This document shows, piece after piece, positions 31,603-41,325 of a stretch of 64,000 nt of DNA. The DNA lies in contig NZ_KB905370.1 in NCBI RefSeq assembly GCF_000378985.1, forward strand, positions 1,703,830 to 1,767,829, given 5' to 3'. Source of the stretch: Ensifer sp. BR816. Lineage in GTDB: Bacteria > Pseudomonadota > Alphaproteobacteria > Rhizobiales > Rhizobiaceae. The stretch's first letter is position 1; every line of letters begins with the position of its first letter. Under the pieces are notes generated by a model that worked only from the letters and a program-made list of their open reading frames with translations, searched no databases and was not told where the DNA came from. Both the position numbers and the translations under genes were made by a program.

Positions 31603-33015
31603 CTAGCCATCGGAGCGGCGCAGCACCGCCGCATAGAAACCGTCGAGCCCGCCGGAGAAGGGAGGGTCGAGCGGCAGCATCGCCGGCGTCGTGCGGAACT
31701 CGCCGATCGCGGTGATCGCCGCCTCGAGTCCGGGCCAGTCGGACGGGGCGATCGGAACGCGCTCGCAAAGTCCATCCCCAAGGACGCGTTCAACGACCTC
31801 TTCGCCTTCGCGCGGGTCCAGCGAGCAATTGGAAAAGACCACGATACCGCCAGGTTTGACGACGCTCAGCGCATGGCGCAGCAGCCGTTCCTGCAGCCGG
31901 GCGAGCTTTTCGATGTCCTCCGGCCCTTTCGTCCAGAGCACGTCCGGATGGCGGCGCGTCGTGCCGGTCGATGAACAGGGGGCATCGAGAAGCGCCGCGT
32001 CGAAAAGCTCTTCCGGGCGGAAATCCGCCATGTCGGTCTCTTTCGTGCGGGCTTCGAGGCCGAGGCGCTGAAGGTTGCCCTTGAGCCGCCGCAACCGGCT
32101 GGAGGACTGGTCGAGCGCCGTCACCGTCGCCCCGGCGAGAATGAGCTGGGCCGTCTTGCCGCCCGGCGCCGCGCAGAGATCGACGACGGCTTTGCCGGAA
32201 AGATCGCCGAAAAGCCGCGCCGGTATGGAGGCGGCCGCGTCCTGCACCCACCAGGCCCCTTCCGCAAACCCCGGCAGGGACGGGATCGTACCGGAGAAAT
32301 CGCCGAGCCGGACGGAGCCGGTCGGCAGCACCGTGCCGCCGAGACGCTCGGCCCACCCGGCGGGGTCGGACTTCACCGTAAGGTCGATCGCGGCGGGAAC
32401 GAGCTGCGCCTCGGACATGCCTTCCGCCTCAGCGCGGCCGTAATGGGCGACGAGTCGGTCATGGAACCAGGCCGGAATGGCGGGCACGGCCTGCATGTTT
32501 TCGAGAAGTGCATCCTTCTCGCGCGACAGCCGTCTGAGGACCGCGTTGACGAGGCTGGCGAAGCGGCGATTGCGCGGATCCGACTGCGCCTGCTCGACCG
32601 CGAGGTCGACGGCGGAATGATCCGGGATGTCGAGATAGAGAATCTGTGCCGCAGCGACCGTCAGCACATGCTCGAGCGCGCGCGCGCCCTCGGGGAGCGG
32701 GGTCTGCAGCAGCGAATCGATCGCGGCGCGGATCCGCGGCAGGTGCCGGAGCGCCGAATTGAGGATGGCGCGCACCAGCGCGCGGTCGGCATCATTGAGC
32801 TCGCGATAGGCCGGATTGCCGTGCTCCTGGTCGAGCATGCCGTCGAGCGACGTCTTGCGATCGATCACAGCCGCCAGGATCTTGGCGGCCGCCTGACGGC
32901 TCTTCAGGCCCGGTTTGGCCTGGGCGCTGGCATCGGGCCGCTCACTTCCCATCCGGGAGGGCTTGTTCGATCGGGATCGTTTCGGACGTGAATCGTTTTG
33001 TCTGTCTTCGGGCAT
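31603..33015 (-). CDS. RsmB/NOP-family RNA (cytosine-C5)-methyltransferase
   Basis: SAM-dependent methyltransferase of 470 residues. An N-terminal NusB-like RNA-binding domain (REL..ADRALVRAILNSALRH region, about 70-200) precedes the catalytic domain with AVVDLCAAPGGKTAQLI (SAM loop, about 272) and the two family cysteines in DAPCSSTGTTRRHPDVLW and FSNCSLDPREG. The basic Ser/Arg-rich N-terminus (about 1-40) may be disordered. It is in line with the htpX gene: its ATG overlaps the htpX stop by one base (TGATG), so it is coupled to htpX. Confidence 0.92.
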   Translation of the reverse strand: MPEDRQNDSRPKRSRSNKPSRMGSERPDASAQAKPGLKSRQAAAKILAAVIDRKTSLDGMLDQEHGNPAYRELNDADRALVRAILNSALRHLPRIRAAIDSLLQTPLPEGARALEHVLTVAAAQILYLDIPDHSAVDLAVEQAQSDPRNRRFASLVNAVLRRLSREKDALLENMQAVPAIPAWFHDRLVAHYGRAEAEGMSEAQLVPAAIDLTVKSDPAGWAERLGGTVLPTGSVRLGDFSGTIPSLPGFAEGAWWVQDAAASIPARLFGDLSGKAVVDLCAAPGGKTAQLILAGATVTALDQSSSRLRRLKGNLQRLGLEARTKETDMADFRPEELFDAALLDAPCSSTGTTRRHPDVLWTKGPEDIEKLARLQERLLRHALSVVKPGGIVVFSNCSLDPREGEEVVERVLGDGLCERVPIAPSDWPGLEAAITAIGEFRTTPAMLPLDPPFSGGLDGFYAAVLRRSDG

Positions 33016-33974
33016 CAGGACCAGGGGCCTTTCGGCGGTTCGGAACCACCGCGACCCCAGCCGGTTCTCGGGACAGAGCGCGATTTGCGCACCGCATTAT
33101 CAGGGCGCGCCGGCGCCGTCGAGCCCGTCGACATCTCGCCCGCCATCCGCTCGAGCGCGGCGACGCGATTCTCCGTGTTCGGATGGGTCGAGAAGAGGTT
33201 GTCCATGCGCTCGCCCGAAAGCGGATTGATGATGAACATGTGCGCCGTCGCCGGATTGCGCTCCGCGTCCTGGTTGTGAATGACATGGGCTGCCCCGGCG
33301 ATCTTCCGGAGCGCCGAGGCGAGCCAGAGCGGATTGCCGCAGATCTCGGCGCCGCGCCGGTCGGCCGAATATTCCCGCGTGCGGCTGATCGCCATCTGCA
33401 CCAGCGCGGCGGCAAGGGGCGCGACGATCATCGCGATCAGCACGCCGATGAAGCCGAGCGGATTGTTGTTCTCGCGGTTGCCGCCGAAGAAGAAGGCGAA
33501 ATTGCCGAGCATCGAGATGGCACCGGCGAGCGTCGCCGTCAGCGTCATCGTCAGCGTGTCGCGATACTGGATATGGGCAAGCTCATGCGCCATGACGCCG
33601 GCGACTTCCTCATAGGAGAGCGACTGCAGCAGGCCGGTGGAGGCGGCGACCGCAGCATTCTGAGGGTTGCGGCCGGTGGCAAAGGCGTTCGGCTGCGGGC
33701 TGTCGATGACATAGACGCGCGGCATCGGCAGACCGGCATTCTGCGCCAGATCGCGCACGATGCCATAATATTCCGGCGCACTGCGTTCGTCGACCTCCTG
33801 GGCCCGATACATCCTCAGGACCATGCGATCGGAATTCCAATAGGAGAAAAAGTTCATGCCCGCAGCCATGACCATGGCGATCATCATCCCGCCCCGGCCG
33901 CCGATGACATAGCCGACGGCCATGAAAAGGGCCGTCATGAAGGCAAGCAACATTGCAGTGCGCACGAGATTCAT
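33015..33974 (-). CDS. htpX: Membrane zinc metalloprotease HtpX
   Basis: Inner-membrane quality-control endopeptidase (M48B) of 319 residues. Two N-terminal transmembrane helices (about 8-25 and 28-45) are followed by the zinc motif H130-E-L-A-H134 ([12 protein letters not shown]), further hydrophobic hairpin (about 140-190) and the third ligand in [30 protein letters not shown] is also diagnostic. The C-terminal 30 residues are low-complexity. A parS-like site lies upstream in its promoter region. Confidence 0.95.
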   Translation of the reverse strand: MNLVRTAMLLAFMTALFMAVGYVIGGRGGMMIAMVMAAGMNFFSYWNSDRMVLRMYRAQEVDERSAPEYYGIVRDLAQNAGLPMPRVYVIDSPQPNAFATGRNPQNAAVAASTGLLQSLSYEEVAGVMAHELAHIQYRDTLTMTLTATLAGAISMLGNFAFFFGGNRENNNPLGFIGVLIAMIVAPLAAALVQMAISRTREYSADRRGAEICGNPLWLASALRKIAGAAHVIHNQDAERNPATAHMFIINPLSGERMDNLFSTHPNTENRVAALERMAGEMSTGSTAPARPDNAVRKSRSVPRTGWGRGGSEPPKGPWS

Positions 33975-34062
33975 GGATGAGCTCCAGGCATTCTTAGATC
34001 ACTTCATTCGGCGACGAGGCGCGGCGGACCGGCTCGGCGTGTCCATGCGATCTCTCCCCAAA

Positions 34063-34078
34063 CGTTTCACGTGAATCA
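34063..34078. promoter_or_regulatory. parS-like site 2
   Basis: CGTTTCACGTGAATCA matches the parS consensus in 14 of 16 positions. It lies about 90 bases upstream of htpX, between divergent htpX and the DUF1674 gene. Confidence 0.7.
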
Positions 34079-34161
34079 GGGTTCCGCTTTGACGGAAGCG
34101 ACTTATATGATGGGGATCAAACCCCCGTTCTTCAATATCGTCAGGGAAATCCGGCTGTCAC

Positions 34162-34362
34162 ATGCAGAACGACAATGACAATTCACCCGATCATCCGAAG
34201 CGGCCGCTGTCACCGGCCGCGCTTCGTGCCTTGAAGGAGGCGGAGGAGCGACGCCGCGCCGAGCAACAGGCGGCGATCCCGGAGGAGTTCGGCGGTCGCG
34301 GCGGTCTCGATCCCGCCCGTTTCGGCGACTGGGAGATCAAGGGCCGAGCAATCGACTTCTGA
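34162..34362 (+). CDS. DUF1674 / SDHAF4-type succinate dehydrogenase assembly factor
   Basis: A 66-residue protein with a charged, disordered N-terminus and the conserved C-terminal motif GGLDPARFGDWEIKGRAIDF. This motif defines DUF1674, the bacterial counterpart of mitochondrial SDHAF4/Sdh8, which binds flavinylated SdhA before complex II assembly. Its role here is inferred from the family. It is divergent from htpX. Confidence 0.88.
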   Translation: MQNDNDNSPDHPKRPLSPAALRALKEAEERRRAEQQAAIPEEFGGRGGLDPARFGDWEIKGRAIDF

Positions 34363-34457
34363 GGCATTTTCAATCCGCGGCGGAGATAGTTTCGCTCTCG
34401 AATCGAAAGCTCGCCGTGGCTAAAAAGTAGCCGGTCATCGATAGTTAGTTGTCAGAC

Positions 34458-34769
34458 ATGCATAAGCTCATAGCCATTGAAGAACCGCAAATTTGGCGCG
34501 GTGCCATCTTTCGTGTCAAAGGCTCCTATCCTTATGAAGAAACCGTTGACTTCATGGTCGTCGAGACAGGGGATGAGAAGCGTCCGTTAGGCATCATGGT
34601 GGCGACTGGTTACCATGCGGGACACACGTTCGTTCACCTCCCGCCGGAAGCATTTGTCTTGCGGACCGTATCCATCTCCGCCGCGTGGCTCAAAGCCAAT
34701 TGGGCAGAATGGATCTATCCGGAATGCCCTATCGAAGAAGTCCTCTACTTGGAGCGCTATCAGGCCTGA
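34458..34769 (+). CDS. Imm45-like immunity protein (orphan)
   Basis: A 103-residue protein that begins MHKLIAIEEPQIWRGAIFRV and contains GSYPYEETVDFMVVE and an aromatic WLKANWAEWIYPECP stretch. I recognise this as the Imm45 type of polymorphic-toxin immunity protein, from memory of the family and not from a search. No toxin gene is adjacent: the left neighbour is the SDHAF4-type gene and the right is acs. No Shine-Dalgarno is evident, and a TTG at 34449 is an alternative start. A lone immunity gene may protect against toxins of competitors. Confidence 0.6.
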   Translation: MHKLIAIEEPQIWRGAIFRVKGSYPYEETVDFMVVETGDEKRPLGIMVATGYHAGHTFVHLPPEAFVLRTVSISAAWLKANWAEWIYPECPIEEVLYLERYQA

Positions 34770-34838
34770 CAGCCTCGCCGAGGCTATTTGTGCATCGGGC
34801 CGCTGAGCGGCCCGATATCTTCTGCTGGTGAATTCGCA

Positions 34839-36788
34839 TCACGCCCGGTTCTGCCGATTGGCAATCAGGTCGTCGACGACCGTCGGATCGGCGAGCGTCG
34901 AGGTATCACCGAGCGAACCGAAATCGTCCTCGGCGATCTTGCGGAGAATCCGACGCATGATCTTGCCGGAGCGGGTCTTCGGCAGGCCGGGCGCGAACTG
35001 GATCTTGTCCGGGGTGGCGATCGGCCCGATCTCGGCGCGAACGTGCTTGACCAGCTCCTGGCGCAGCTCATCGCTGCCGGCTTCGCCCGCCATCAAAGAG
35101 ACGTAGCAATAGATCCCCTGTCCCTTGATCGAATGCGGATAGCCGACAACGGCCGCTTCGGAAACGAGGTGGTGCGAGACGAGCGCCGATTCGACCTCCG
35201 CCGTGCCGAGGCGATGGCCCGAGACGTTCAAGACGTCGTCGACGCGGCCGGTGATCCAGTAGTAGCCGTCTTCGTCGCGGCGGCAGCCGTCGCCGGTGAA
35301 GTACTTGCCCTTGTAGGTGGAGAAGTAGGTCTGGATGAAGCGCTCGTGGTCGCCATAGACGGTGCGCATCTGCCCCGGCCAACTGTCGGTGATGCAGAGA
35401 TTGCCGTCGGCCGGCCCGTCGATGACATTGCCTTCATTGTCGACGATCTGCGGCTGGACGCCGAAGAAGGGCCGCGTCGCCGAGCCGGGCTTGAGATCGG
35501 TCGCGCCCGGCAGCGGCGTGATCAGGATGCCGCCGGTTTCCGTCTGCCACCAGGTGTCGACGATCGGCGAACGCTCCTCGCCGACGACGTGGTAATACCA
35601 CTCCCAGGCTTCCGGATTGATCGGCTCGCCGACCGTGCCGAGCAGCCGCAACGACGCGCGCGACGACCGTTTGACGAAATCGTCGCCGGCGCCCATCAGC
35701 GAGCGGATCGCCGTCGGTGCGGTATAGAAGATGTTGACCTTATGCTTGTCTATCACCTCCCAGAAGCGGCCGGCATCCGGGAAGTTCGGCACGCCCTCGA
35801 ACATCAGCGTCGTCGCCGCGTTGGCGAGCGGTCCGTAGACGATGTAGGAGTGACCGGTCACCCAACCGACATCGGCCGTGCACCAGTAGATATCGCCGTC
35901 ATGATAGTCGAAGACGTATTGATGCGTCATCGAGGCGTAGACGAGATAGCCGCCGGTGGTGTGCAGCACGCCCTTCGGCTTGCCCGTCGAACCGGAGGTG
36001 TAGAGGATGAACAGCGGGTCCTCGGCGCTCATCTTCTCCGGCGGGCAATCCGGCTCGACGGTGGCGATCTCCCGGTGATACCAGACGTCGCGACCCGGCG
36101 CCCACGGAACCTTGCCGCCGGTGCGACGCACGACCAGCACCTTGTTGACCATGACATGCTGCCGGGCGGCGATGTCGATCGCCCTTTCGGTATTTTCCTT
36201 GAGCGGCACCGGCTTGCCGCCGCGCAGGCCCTCGTCGCAGGTGATAACGAAGGTGGATTCGCAATCGACGATGCGGCCGGCCAGCGCTTCCGGCGAGAAG
36301 CCGCCGAAGACCACCGAGTGGATGGCGCCGACGCGGGCGCAGGCGAGCATCGCATAGGCCGCCTCGGGGATCATCGGCATGTAGATGGTGACGCGGTCAC
36401 CCTTTTTGACGCCGTGCTTTTTCAGGACGTTGGCGAGCCGGCAAACCTTGTCGTAGAGCTCGTTATAGGTGATCTTCTTGTCGACGTAGGGATTGTCGCC
36501 TTCCCAGATGATCGCCGTCTTGTCGCCATGCGTCTTGAGATGCCGGTCGATGCAATTGTAGGAGACGTTGGTCAGCCCGTCTTCGAACCACTTGATCGCG
36601 ACATTGCCCTCGAAGGTCGTGTTCTTGACCTTGGTATAGGGCGTAAACCAGTCGATCCGCTTGCCATGCTCGCCCCAGAACTTGTCCGGATCGGCGACAC
36701 TTTCCTCGTACCATTTCTGATAGTTCGCGTTGTCGATGAGCGAGCGGTTCTTGGCCGCTTCCAGGACCGGGTAGGTCTTGACGGACAT
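34839..36788 (-). CDS. acs: Acetyl-CoA synthetase
   Basis: AMP-forming acetate-CoA ligase of 649 residues, normal length. Motifs: ATP/AMP signature [11 protein letters not shown] (about 260-270), [15 protein letters not shown], and [17 protein letters not shown] with the acetylatable Lys (about 605). ATG 36788 has a perfect GGAGGAAAAAC ribosome site; the frame beyond it is noncoding. It diverges from trcR. It supports acetate assimilation; a paralogous propionyl-type ligase lies at 39264. Confidence 0.96.
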   Translation of the reverse strand: MSVKTYPVLEAAKNRSLIDNANYQKWYEESVADPDKFWGEHGKRIDWFTPYTKVKNTTFEGNVAIKWFEDGLTNVSYNCIDRHLKTHGDKTAIIWEGDNPYVDKKITYNELYDKVCRLANVLKKHGVKKGDRVTIYMPMIPEAAYAMLACARVGAIHSVVFGGFSPEALAGRIVDCESTFVITCDEGLRGGKPVPLKENTERAIDIAARQHVMVNKVLVVRRTGGKVPWAPGRDVWYHREIATVEPDCPPEKMSAEDPLFILYTSGSTGKPKGVLHTTGGYLVYASMTHQYVFDYHDGDIYWCTADVGWVTGHSYIVYGPLANAATTLMFEGVPNFPDAGRFWEVIDKHKVNIFYTAPTAIRSLMGAGDDFVKRSSRASLRLLGTVGEPINPEAWEWYYHVVGEERSPIVDTWWQTETGGILITPLPGATDLKPGSATRPFFGVQPQIVDNEGNVIDGPADGNLCITDSWPGQMRTVYGDHERFIQTYFSTYKGKYFTGDGCRRDEDGYYWITGRVDDVLNVSGHRLGTAEVESALVSHHLVSEAAVVGYPHSIKGQGIYCYVSLMAGEAGSDELRQELVKHVRAEIGPIATPDKIQFAPGLPKTRSGKIMRRILRKIAEDDFGSLGDTSTLADPTVVDDLIANRQNRA

Positions 36789-37006
36789 GTTTTTCCTCCC
36801 TGAATTCAGGCTCGGGCGGCACTCCAACCGCCGGTTTGGACGATTCATAGCAGGTCGCATCCCGACCGCAATTAGACAAAAGCACATTCGAAAGTGAAGA
36901 ATTGCAATTTCGAGACAACAACGATATAGAACGCTCAAATCCCGGAAATCAGTGGTAGACTCCACGGCCCGCGACACCGGCGCGGACGGACAAAAGGACT
37001 ATATCC

Positions 37007-37708
37007 ATGGCTCAGCAATTGCTTATGCCCAAGGCAACGGCCGTCTGGCTCGTTGACAACACCGCACTGTCGTTCGACCAGATCGCGCAGTTCTGCAAGC
37101 TGCACCCGCTCGAAGTCAAAGCGATTGCCGACGGTGAATCGGCGCAGGGCATCAAGGGTCTCGATCCGATTGCTACCGGTCAGCTTTCGCGCGACGAGAT
37201 CGCCCGCGGCGAGGCAAATACCAACCACAAGCTGAAGCTCTCCGAACCGAAGGTTCGCGTTCCGGATTCGAAGCGCAAGGGACCGCGCTACACGCCGGTC
37301 TCCAAGCGCCAGGATCGTCCGAACGCCATTCTCTGGCTGGTGCGCAACCATCCGGAACTGAAGGACGCGCAGATCTCGCGCCTCGTCGGCACGACGAAAT
37401 CGACGATCGAGCAGATTCGCGAACGCACCCATTGGAACTCGGCCAACCTGACGCCGATGGATCCGGTAACCCTCGGCCTCTGCTCGCAGATCGACCTGGA
37501 CCTCGAAGTCGAGCGCGCTGCCAAGGGCCGGCCGCTACCGACGGCGGCGGAAGTCGGCGCGACGCTCGAAGCGGCACGGGAAACCGAGAAGCTCGACTAC
37601 AGCTTCGACCGCGAGGAAGAGAAGGAAATCGACGCCGATGCCGTCTTCGCCAAGCTGAAGTCGCTGAAGTCGGATCGCAAGGACGAAGACGAAGACGACA
37701 ATTTCTGA
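37007..37708 (+). CDS. trcR: Cell-cycle regulator TrcR (DUF1013)
   Basis: A 233-residue alphaproteobacterial protein. The region KATAVWLVDNTALSFDQIAQF (about 9-29) and NAILWLVRNHPELKDAQISR with LVGTTKSTIEQIRERTHWN (about 107-145) resemble a helix-turn-helix pair. The C-terminus is acidic (EEEKEIDAD, DEDEDDNF). Homologues are annotated as TrcR/DUF1013 cell-cycle transcription regulators; the precise role is not established from sequence. A strong terminator follows. Confidence 0.85.
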   Translation: MAQQLLMPKATAVWLVDNTALSFDQIAQFCKLHPLEVKAIADGESAQGIKGLDPIATGQLSRDEIARGEANTNHKLKLSEPKVRVPDSKRKGPRYTPVSKRQDRPNAILWLVRNHPELKDAQISRLVGTTKSTIEQIRERTHWNSANLTPMDPVTLGLCSQIDLDLEVERAAKGRPLPTAAEVGATLEAARETEKLDYSFDREEEKEIDADAVFAKLKSLKSDRKDEDEDDNF

Positions 37709-37730
37709 TCGCCTCGCCGCCGATTGGATA

Positions 37731-37809
37731 AACCCGGATCGCAGGTGAACCGACACCCGAAAGTTGGACATCCAACTTCGGGGGTCAGTTCATCAGGCCG
37801 GGTTTTTTT
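37731..37809 (+). terminator. Long-stem intrinsic terminator after trcR
   Basis: AACCCGG near 37731 pairs with CCGGGTT at 37798; internally CCGAAAGTTGGA pairs with TCCAACTTCGG, and GGTGAACCGAC pairs imperfectly with GTCAGTTCATC between them. Seven T follow (37803-37809). The result is an unusually long terminator stem. Confidence 0.8.
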
Positions 37810-37852
37810 GTTGGCTTTTCGTGAGGCCCTACGGTTCGGAACTTGCCGCTAA

Positions 37853-38239
37853 TCAGTAGGCCGAGCCTGACGAATCATGGAGGTTGTGGCGTTCGGTGCC
37901 CTGTAGCGGTGGATTGAAGATGCTGACGAGGATCAGGTCCTTGTCGCTGCCGCCGCGCAGATAGTGCTTGTCGTGCTTGTCGAGCACATAGATGTCCCCC
38001 TGGCGGATCGGAAAGACATTGCCCTCCATGTCCTCGACCTCGCCTTCGCCGGCGATGCAATAGCAGGCTTCGAGGTGATTTCGGTACTGAAGCAGCGATA
38101 CCGTATTGGCCCGCACGACCGTGTGACAGACAGTGAAGCCCATGCCGTCCCTTTCCGTCAGCAGGCGGTGGCTGGTGCCGCTGCCCCACTCGACAAAATG
38201 ATCGGTGGTTTCGACATCCTGCAGGCTGCGCACGAACAT
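37853..38239 (-). CDS. ectC: L-ectoine synthase (EctC), solitary
   Basis: Cupin-fold cyclase of 128 residues from ATG 38239 (GAGGAGAAG upstream). The family signature [19 protein letters not shown] is close to the EctC block HLEAVYCIEGEGEVE. The probable metal ligands are present: the Glu in NHLEACY, the Tyr in [11 protein letters not shown] and the His of that motif. VFNPPLTG of EctC is [10 protein letters not shown] here. No ectA, ectB or ectD lies nearby, so this is a solitary ectC; it may act in hydrolysis or in a metabolic side reaction. It diverges from a LysR-type gene. Confidence 0.88.
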   Translation of the reverse strand: MFVRSLQDVETTDHFVEWGSGTSHRLLTERDGMGFTVCHTVVRANTVSLLQYRNHLEACYCIAGEGEVEDMEGNVFPIRQGDIYVLDKHDKHYLRGGSDKDLILVSIFNPPLQGTERHNLHDSSGSAY

Positions 38240-38326
38240 GGCCTTCTCCTCGTGTAAGGGAATTTGACAAAAACCGCGAAAGAGATCCCGGTCGATCGCG
38301 ACGAATGCCTTTATTCGCTTGATTTC

Positions 38327-38341
38327 CGTTTGATACAAACG
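38327..38341. promoter_or_regulatory. Inverted repeat between ectC and the LysR-type gene
   Basis: CGTTTGATACAAACG has perfect 6-base arms around ATA. Its position between divergent genes, 37 bases before the LysR start, suits a LysR-type binding site. Confidence 0.45.
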
Positions 38342-38378
38342 ATGATTCCTCATCGGATAGTTGAGGAGAATTTACATT

Positions 38379-39254
38379 ATGATGCCTCCCTTCGGCGCAC
38401 TCCGCGCCTTCGAAGCCGCCGCCCGCCTCGCGAGCTTCTCGCGGGCCGCCGACGAGTTGCATGTCACCCATGCCGCCGTGAGCCATCAGATGCGGCAGCT
38501 GGAGGAATGGTTCGGCCGCCCGCTGTTCCTGCGCGAAAAGCGCGGCGTTCGCCTCGCGCCCGAGGCCGAACGGCTCGCCGAAGCCCTGTCGGTCAGCTTC
38601 GAACGGATTGCCGCAGAAGCGGAAGCCTTGAAGCTCAGGACGAAGTCGGAAATCACCGTCGCCTGCATCCCCTCGATCGCGACGCGCTGGCTGATCCCGG
38701 CGCTCGGCGCTTTCCTCGCGACCCATGCCGACGTCACCATCAAGGTGATCTATGCCACGGCCGCGCAACGCCTGCGCGAAACCGGCTGCGATGTGCTGAT
38801 TACGCTCGGCGCCGACACCTCCGACGGCGTCATTTGCGAGCGGCTCTTTTCCCGCGTCAACCGGCCCGTGGCCAGTCCGCGCTATCTTGAACGGAAGGGT
38901 GGGTTGAGAGATGCGCAGCGGATCGCAGCGGCGGATCTCCTGCACGACGAGACGGTGGCCCACTGGCAGCAATGGTTCGCCCGGGCGGGCGTGAGCCCGC
39001 CGGGGCCACCGAAAGGCCCGGTCTTTCAGGATTTCAATCTGCTGGCGACGGCCGCCATCGCCGGCCATGGCGTCGCGCTCTGCCCGGTCGAGGTCTGCCG
39101 GCGCGAGATCGAGAACGGCGACCTCATCGTGCTTTCCGAGACGTCGATCCTCGACGAGGAGAGCTATTTCCTGATCAGTAGGGCCACGCGCCAGAAGGCC
39201 GCATCCACCTTCTGCACGTGGTTCAAAGGCGTCGTCGAACTGCAGGCGGGCTGA
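38379..39254 (+). CDS. LysR-family transcriptional regulator (GcvA-like)
   Basis: A 291-residue regulator. The N-terminal helix-turn-helix reads GALRAFEAAARLASFSRAAD then HVTHAAVSHQMRQLEEWFG, close to the GcvA group. The effector-binding domain (about 90-290) follows. The ATG 38379 has GAGGAG about 11 bases upstream (a longer TTG frame from 38361 is not needed). It is divergent from ectC, so it probably controls it and itself. The effector is unknown. Confidence 0.88.
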   Translation: MMPPFGALRAFEAAARLASFSRAADELHVTHAAVSHQMRQLEEWFGRPLFLREKRGVRLAPEAERLAEALSVSFERIAAEAEALKLRTKSEITVACIPSIATRWLIPALGAFLATHADVTIKVIYATAAQRLRETGCDVLITLGADTSDGVICERLFSRVNRPVASPRYLERKGGLRDAQRIAAADLLHDETVAHWQQWFARAGVSPPGPPKGPVFQDFNLLATAAIAGHGVALCPVEVCRREIENGDLIVLSETSILDEESYFLISRATRQKAASTFCTWFKGVVELQAG

Positions 39255-39263
39255 TGTCGCGCG

Positions 39264-41171
39264 TCAGATGCCGATGCCCCTGGCGTGAAGCGCCGCGGTG
39301 ATCTCATCGAGGATCGCCGGATCGTCGATCGTCGCCGGCATTTTCCAGGGCTGCCGGTCGGCGATCTTCTGGATTGTCGCGCGCAGGATCTTGCCGGACC
39401 GGGTCTTCGGCAGCCGCTTGACGCAGATCGCGGTTCGGAAGGCGGCGACGGGGCCGATACGCTCGCGCACGAGACCGATGACCTCCTTCTCGATATCCGA
39501 TGTTTCACGGGAAACATTCGCGTTGATCACCAGGAAGCCGGCCGGAATCTGCCCTTTCAGCGGGTCGGCAATGCCAATCACGGCGCATTCGGCGACGTCC
39601 GGATGGCTGGCGCAGACCTCTTCCATCGCCCCGGTCGAGAGCCGATGACCCGCGACGTTGATGATATCGTCGGTACGGGCCATGATGAAGACATAGCCAT
39701 CCTCGTCGAGGTAACCGGCGTCGGCCGTCTTGTAGTAGCCGGGATATTCCTCGAGATAGGCGGCGCGAAAGCGGTCGTCGGCGTTCCAGAGGGTCGGCAG
39801 GCAGCCGGGCGGCAGCGGCAGCTTGACCACCACATTGCCGAGCGTGCCGGCCTCGACCGGATGGCCGGCGTCATCGAGGACCTGGACGTCGTAGCCGGGA
39901 AGGGGTACGGCGGGAGAACCGTATTTGACCGGCAGCAAGCCGAGGCCCAGCGGATTGCCGGCGACCGGCCAGCCCGTTTCCGTCTGCCACCAGTGGTCGA
40001 TGACCGGTACGCCGAGCGCCCGCTCGGCCCAGCGGATCGTGTCCGGGTCGGCGCGTTCGCCAGCGAGATAGAGCGCGCGGAAGGACGACAGGTCGTAGCG
40101 CCCCACATGGGCGGCTTCCGGGTCCTCCTTGCGGATTGCTCTCAGTGCCGTTGGCGCGGTGAACATGACGGCGACGCCGTGCTCGGCGATGATCCGCCAA
40201 TAGGTGCCGGGGTCGGGCGTGCCGACCGGCTTGCCTTCGAAGAGGATCGAGGTGCTGCCGTTGAGGAGCGGGCCGTAGACGATATAGGAGTGCCCGACCA
40301 CCCAGCCGATGTCGGACGCCGCCCAGAAGACCTCGCCGGGCTGCACCCCGAAGAAGTTCTCCATCGACCATTTCAACGCGACCATATGGCCGCCATTGTC
40401 GCGCACGACGCCCTTCGGTTGGCCGGTGGTGCCGGAGGTGTAGAGGACATAGAGAGGATCGGTCGAAGCGACCGCCGCACAGGCCGCTTCCTCGCCGGCT
40501 TCCTTCGCCGCGGCAAGGGCGGCGGCGAAGTCGATATCCCGGCCGGGCACCATTCCGGCGGCAAGCATGTCGCGCTGGAAGATCAGGCAATGGGCAGGCT
40601 TGTTGCTGGCAATGTCGATCGCCTGATCGAGCAGCGGCTTGTAGGCGACAGTGCGGCCGGGCTCGAGGCCGCAGCTTGCCGAAACGATGAGCTTGGCCTG
40701 GCAATCGTCGATCCGGACGGCGAGCTCGTTGGCGGCAAAGCCGCCGAACACCACCGAATGTACCGCGCCGATCCGCGCCGCCGCCAGCATGGCGATCGCC
40801 GCTTCGGGGATCATCGGCATGTAGATGATGATCCGGTCACCCTTGCCGATGCCGAGCTTTGCATAGACCGCAGCCATCGCCTTCACGTCGGCAAGGAGCG
40901 CCGAATAGGAGATCTTGTCGATTCTGCCGGTGACCGGACTATCGTAGATGAACGCCGTCTGCTCCCCGCGACCCGCCTCGACATGGCGATCGAGGCAGTT
41001 GTAGCAGCTGTTGGTGACGCCATCCGTAAACCAGTGACCGTAAGGTCCGCGTTCGGCGTCAAAGATGCGGCGCGGCCTTTCGAACCAGTCGATCGCGTCG
41101 GCGGCCTCGGACCAGAAGCCGCTCGGATCGGCTTTCCATGCGGCATACACTTCGGAATAGCGGCTGGCCAT
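39264..41171 (-). CDS. prpE: Propionate-CoA ligase (PrpE-type)
   Basis: AMP-forming acyl-CoA ligase of 635 residues, closer to PrpE than to Acs. The N-terminus has SGFWSEAADAIDWFERPRRI, the adenylation signature is YTSGTTGQPKGVVRDNGGH, then WWQTETGWPVAGNP, and [13 protein letters not shown] with the catalytic, acetylatable Lys. The C-terminal region contains NVSRETSD, encoded by a degenerate parS-like sequence. It runs antiparallel to the LysR gene, which it meets tail to tail. Confidence 0.9.
   Translation of the reverse strand: MASRYSEVYAAWKADPSGFWSEAADAIDWFERPRRIFDAERGPYGHWFTDGVTNSCYNCLDRHVEAGRGEQTAFIYDSPVTGRIDKISYSALLADVKAMAAVYAKLGIGKGDRIIIYMPMIPEAAIAMLAAARIGAVHSVVFGGFAANELAVRIDDCQAKLIVSASCGLEPGRTVAYKPLLDQAIDIASNKPAHCLIFQRDMLAAGMVPGRDIDFAAALAAAKEAGEEAACAAVASTDPLYVLYTSGTTGQPKGVVRDNGGHMVALKWSMENFFGVQPGEVFWAASDIGWVVGHSYIVYGPLLNGSTSILFEGKPVGTPDPGTYWRIIAEHGVAVMFTAPTALRAIRKEDPEAAHVGRYDLSSFRALYLAGERADPDTIRWAERALGVPVIDHWWQTETGWPVAGNPLGLGLLPVKYGSPAVPLPGYDVQVLDDAGHPVEAGTLGNVVVKLPLPPGCLPTLWNADDRFRAAYLEEYPGYYKTADAGYLDEDGYVFIMARTDDIINVAGHRLSTGAMEEVCASHPDVAECAVIGIADPLKGQIPAGFLVINANVSRETSDIEKEVIGLVRERIGPVAAFRTAICVKRLPKTRSGKILRATIQKIADRQPWKMPATIDDPAILDEITAALHARGIGI
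39501..39516. promoter_or_regulatory. Degenerate parS-like site inside prpE
   Basis: TGTTTCACGGGAAACA matches parS at 15 of 16 positions; the single change breaks the CACGTG core. It encodes part of VSRET in prpE. Confidence 0.4.
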
Positions 41172-41325
41172 ATCCGTTTTCCTCCACTGACCTTCCGGAC
41201 CGTTCAGCCCGGCTCCTCGGCTCTGAAGGATAGGCGCGTGAGGGGAAAGGTGAACCCCGACGAAAGAGTAGTGAATCGGAGTGGATCAGAAATAGCTCTC
41301 GGGTTGCCGCGTCACCCGCAACCAA

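Noticed and set aside
34788..36803. 671-codon plus-strand frame over acs
   Set aside because: Antisense shadow; acs has a perfect ribosome site and all adenylation motifs on the minus strand.
39215..39220. CACGTG core within the LysR-type gene
   Set aside because: Arms (CTG and GTT) do not match parS.
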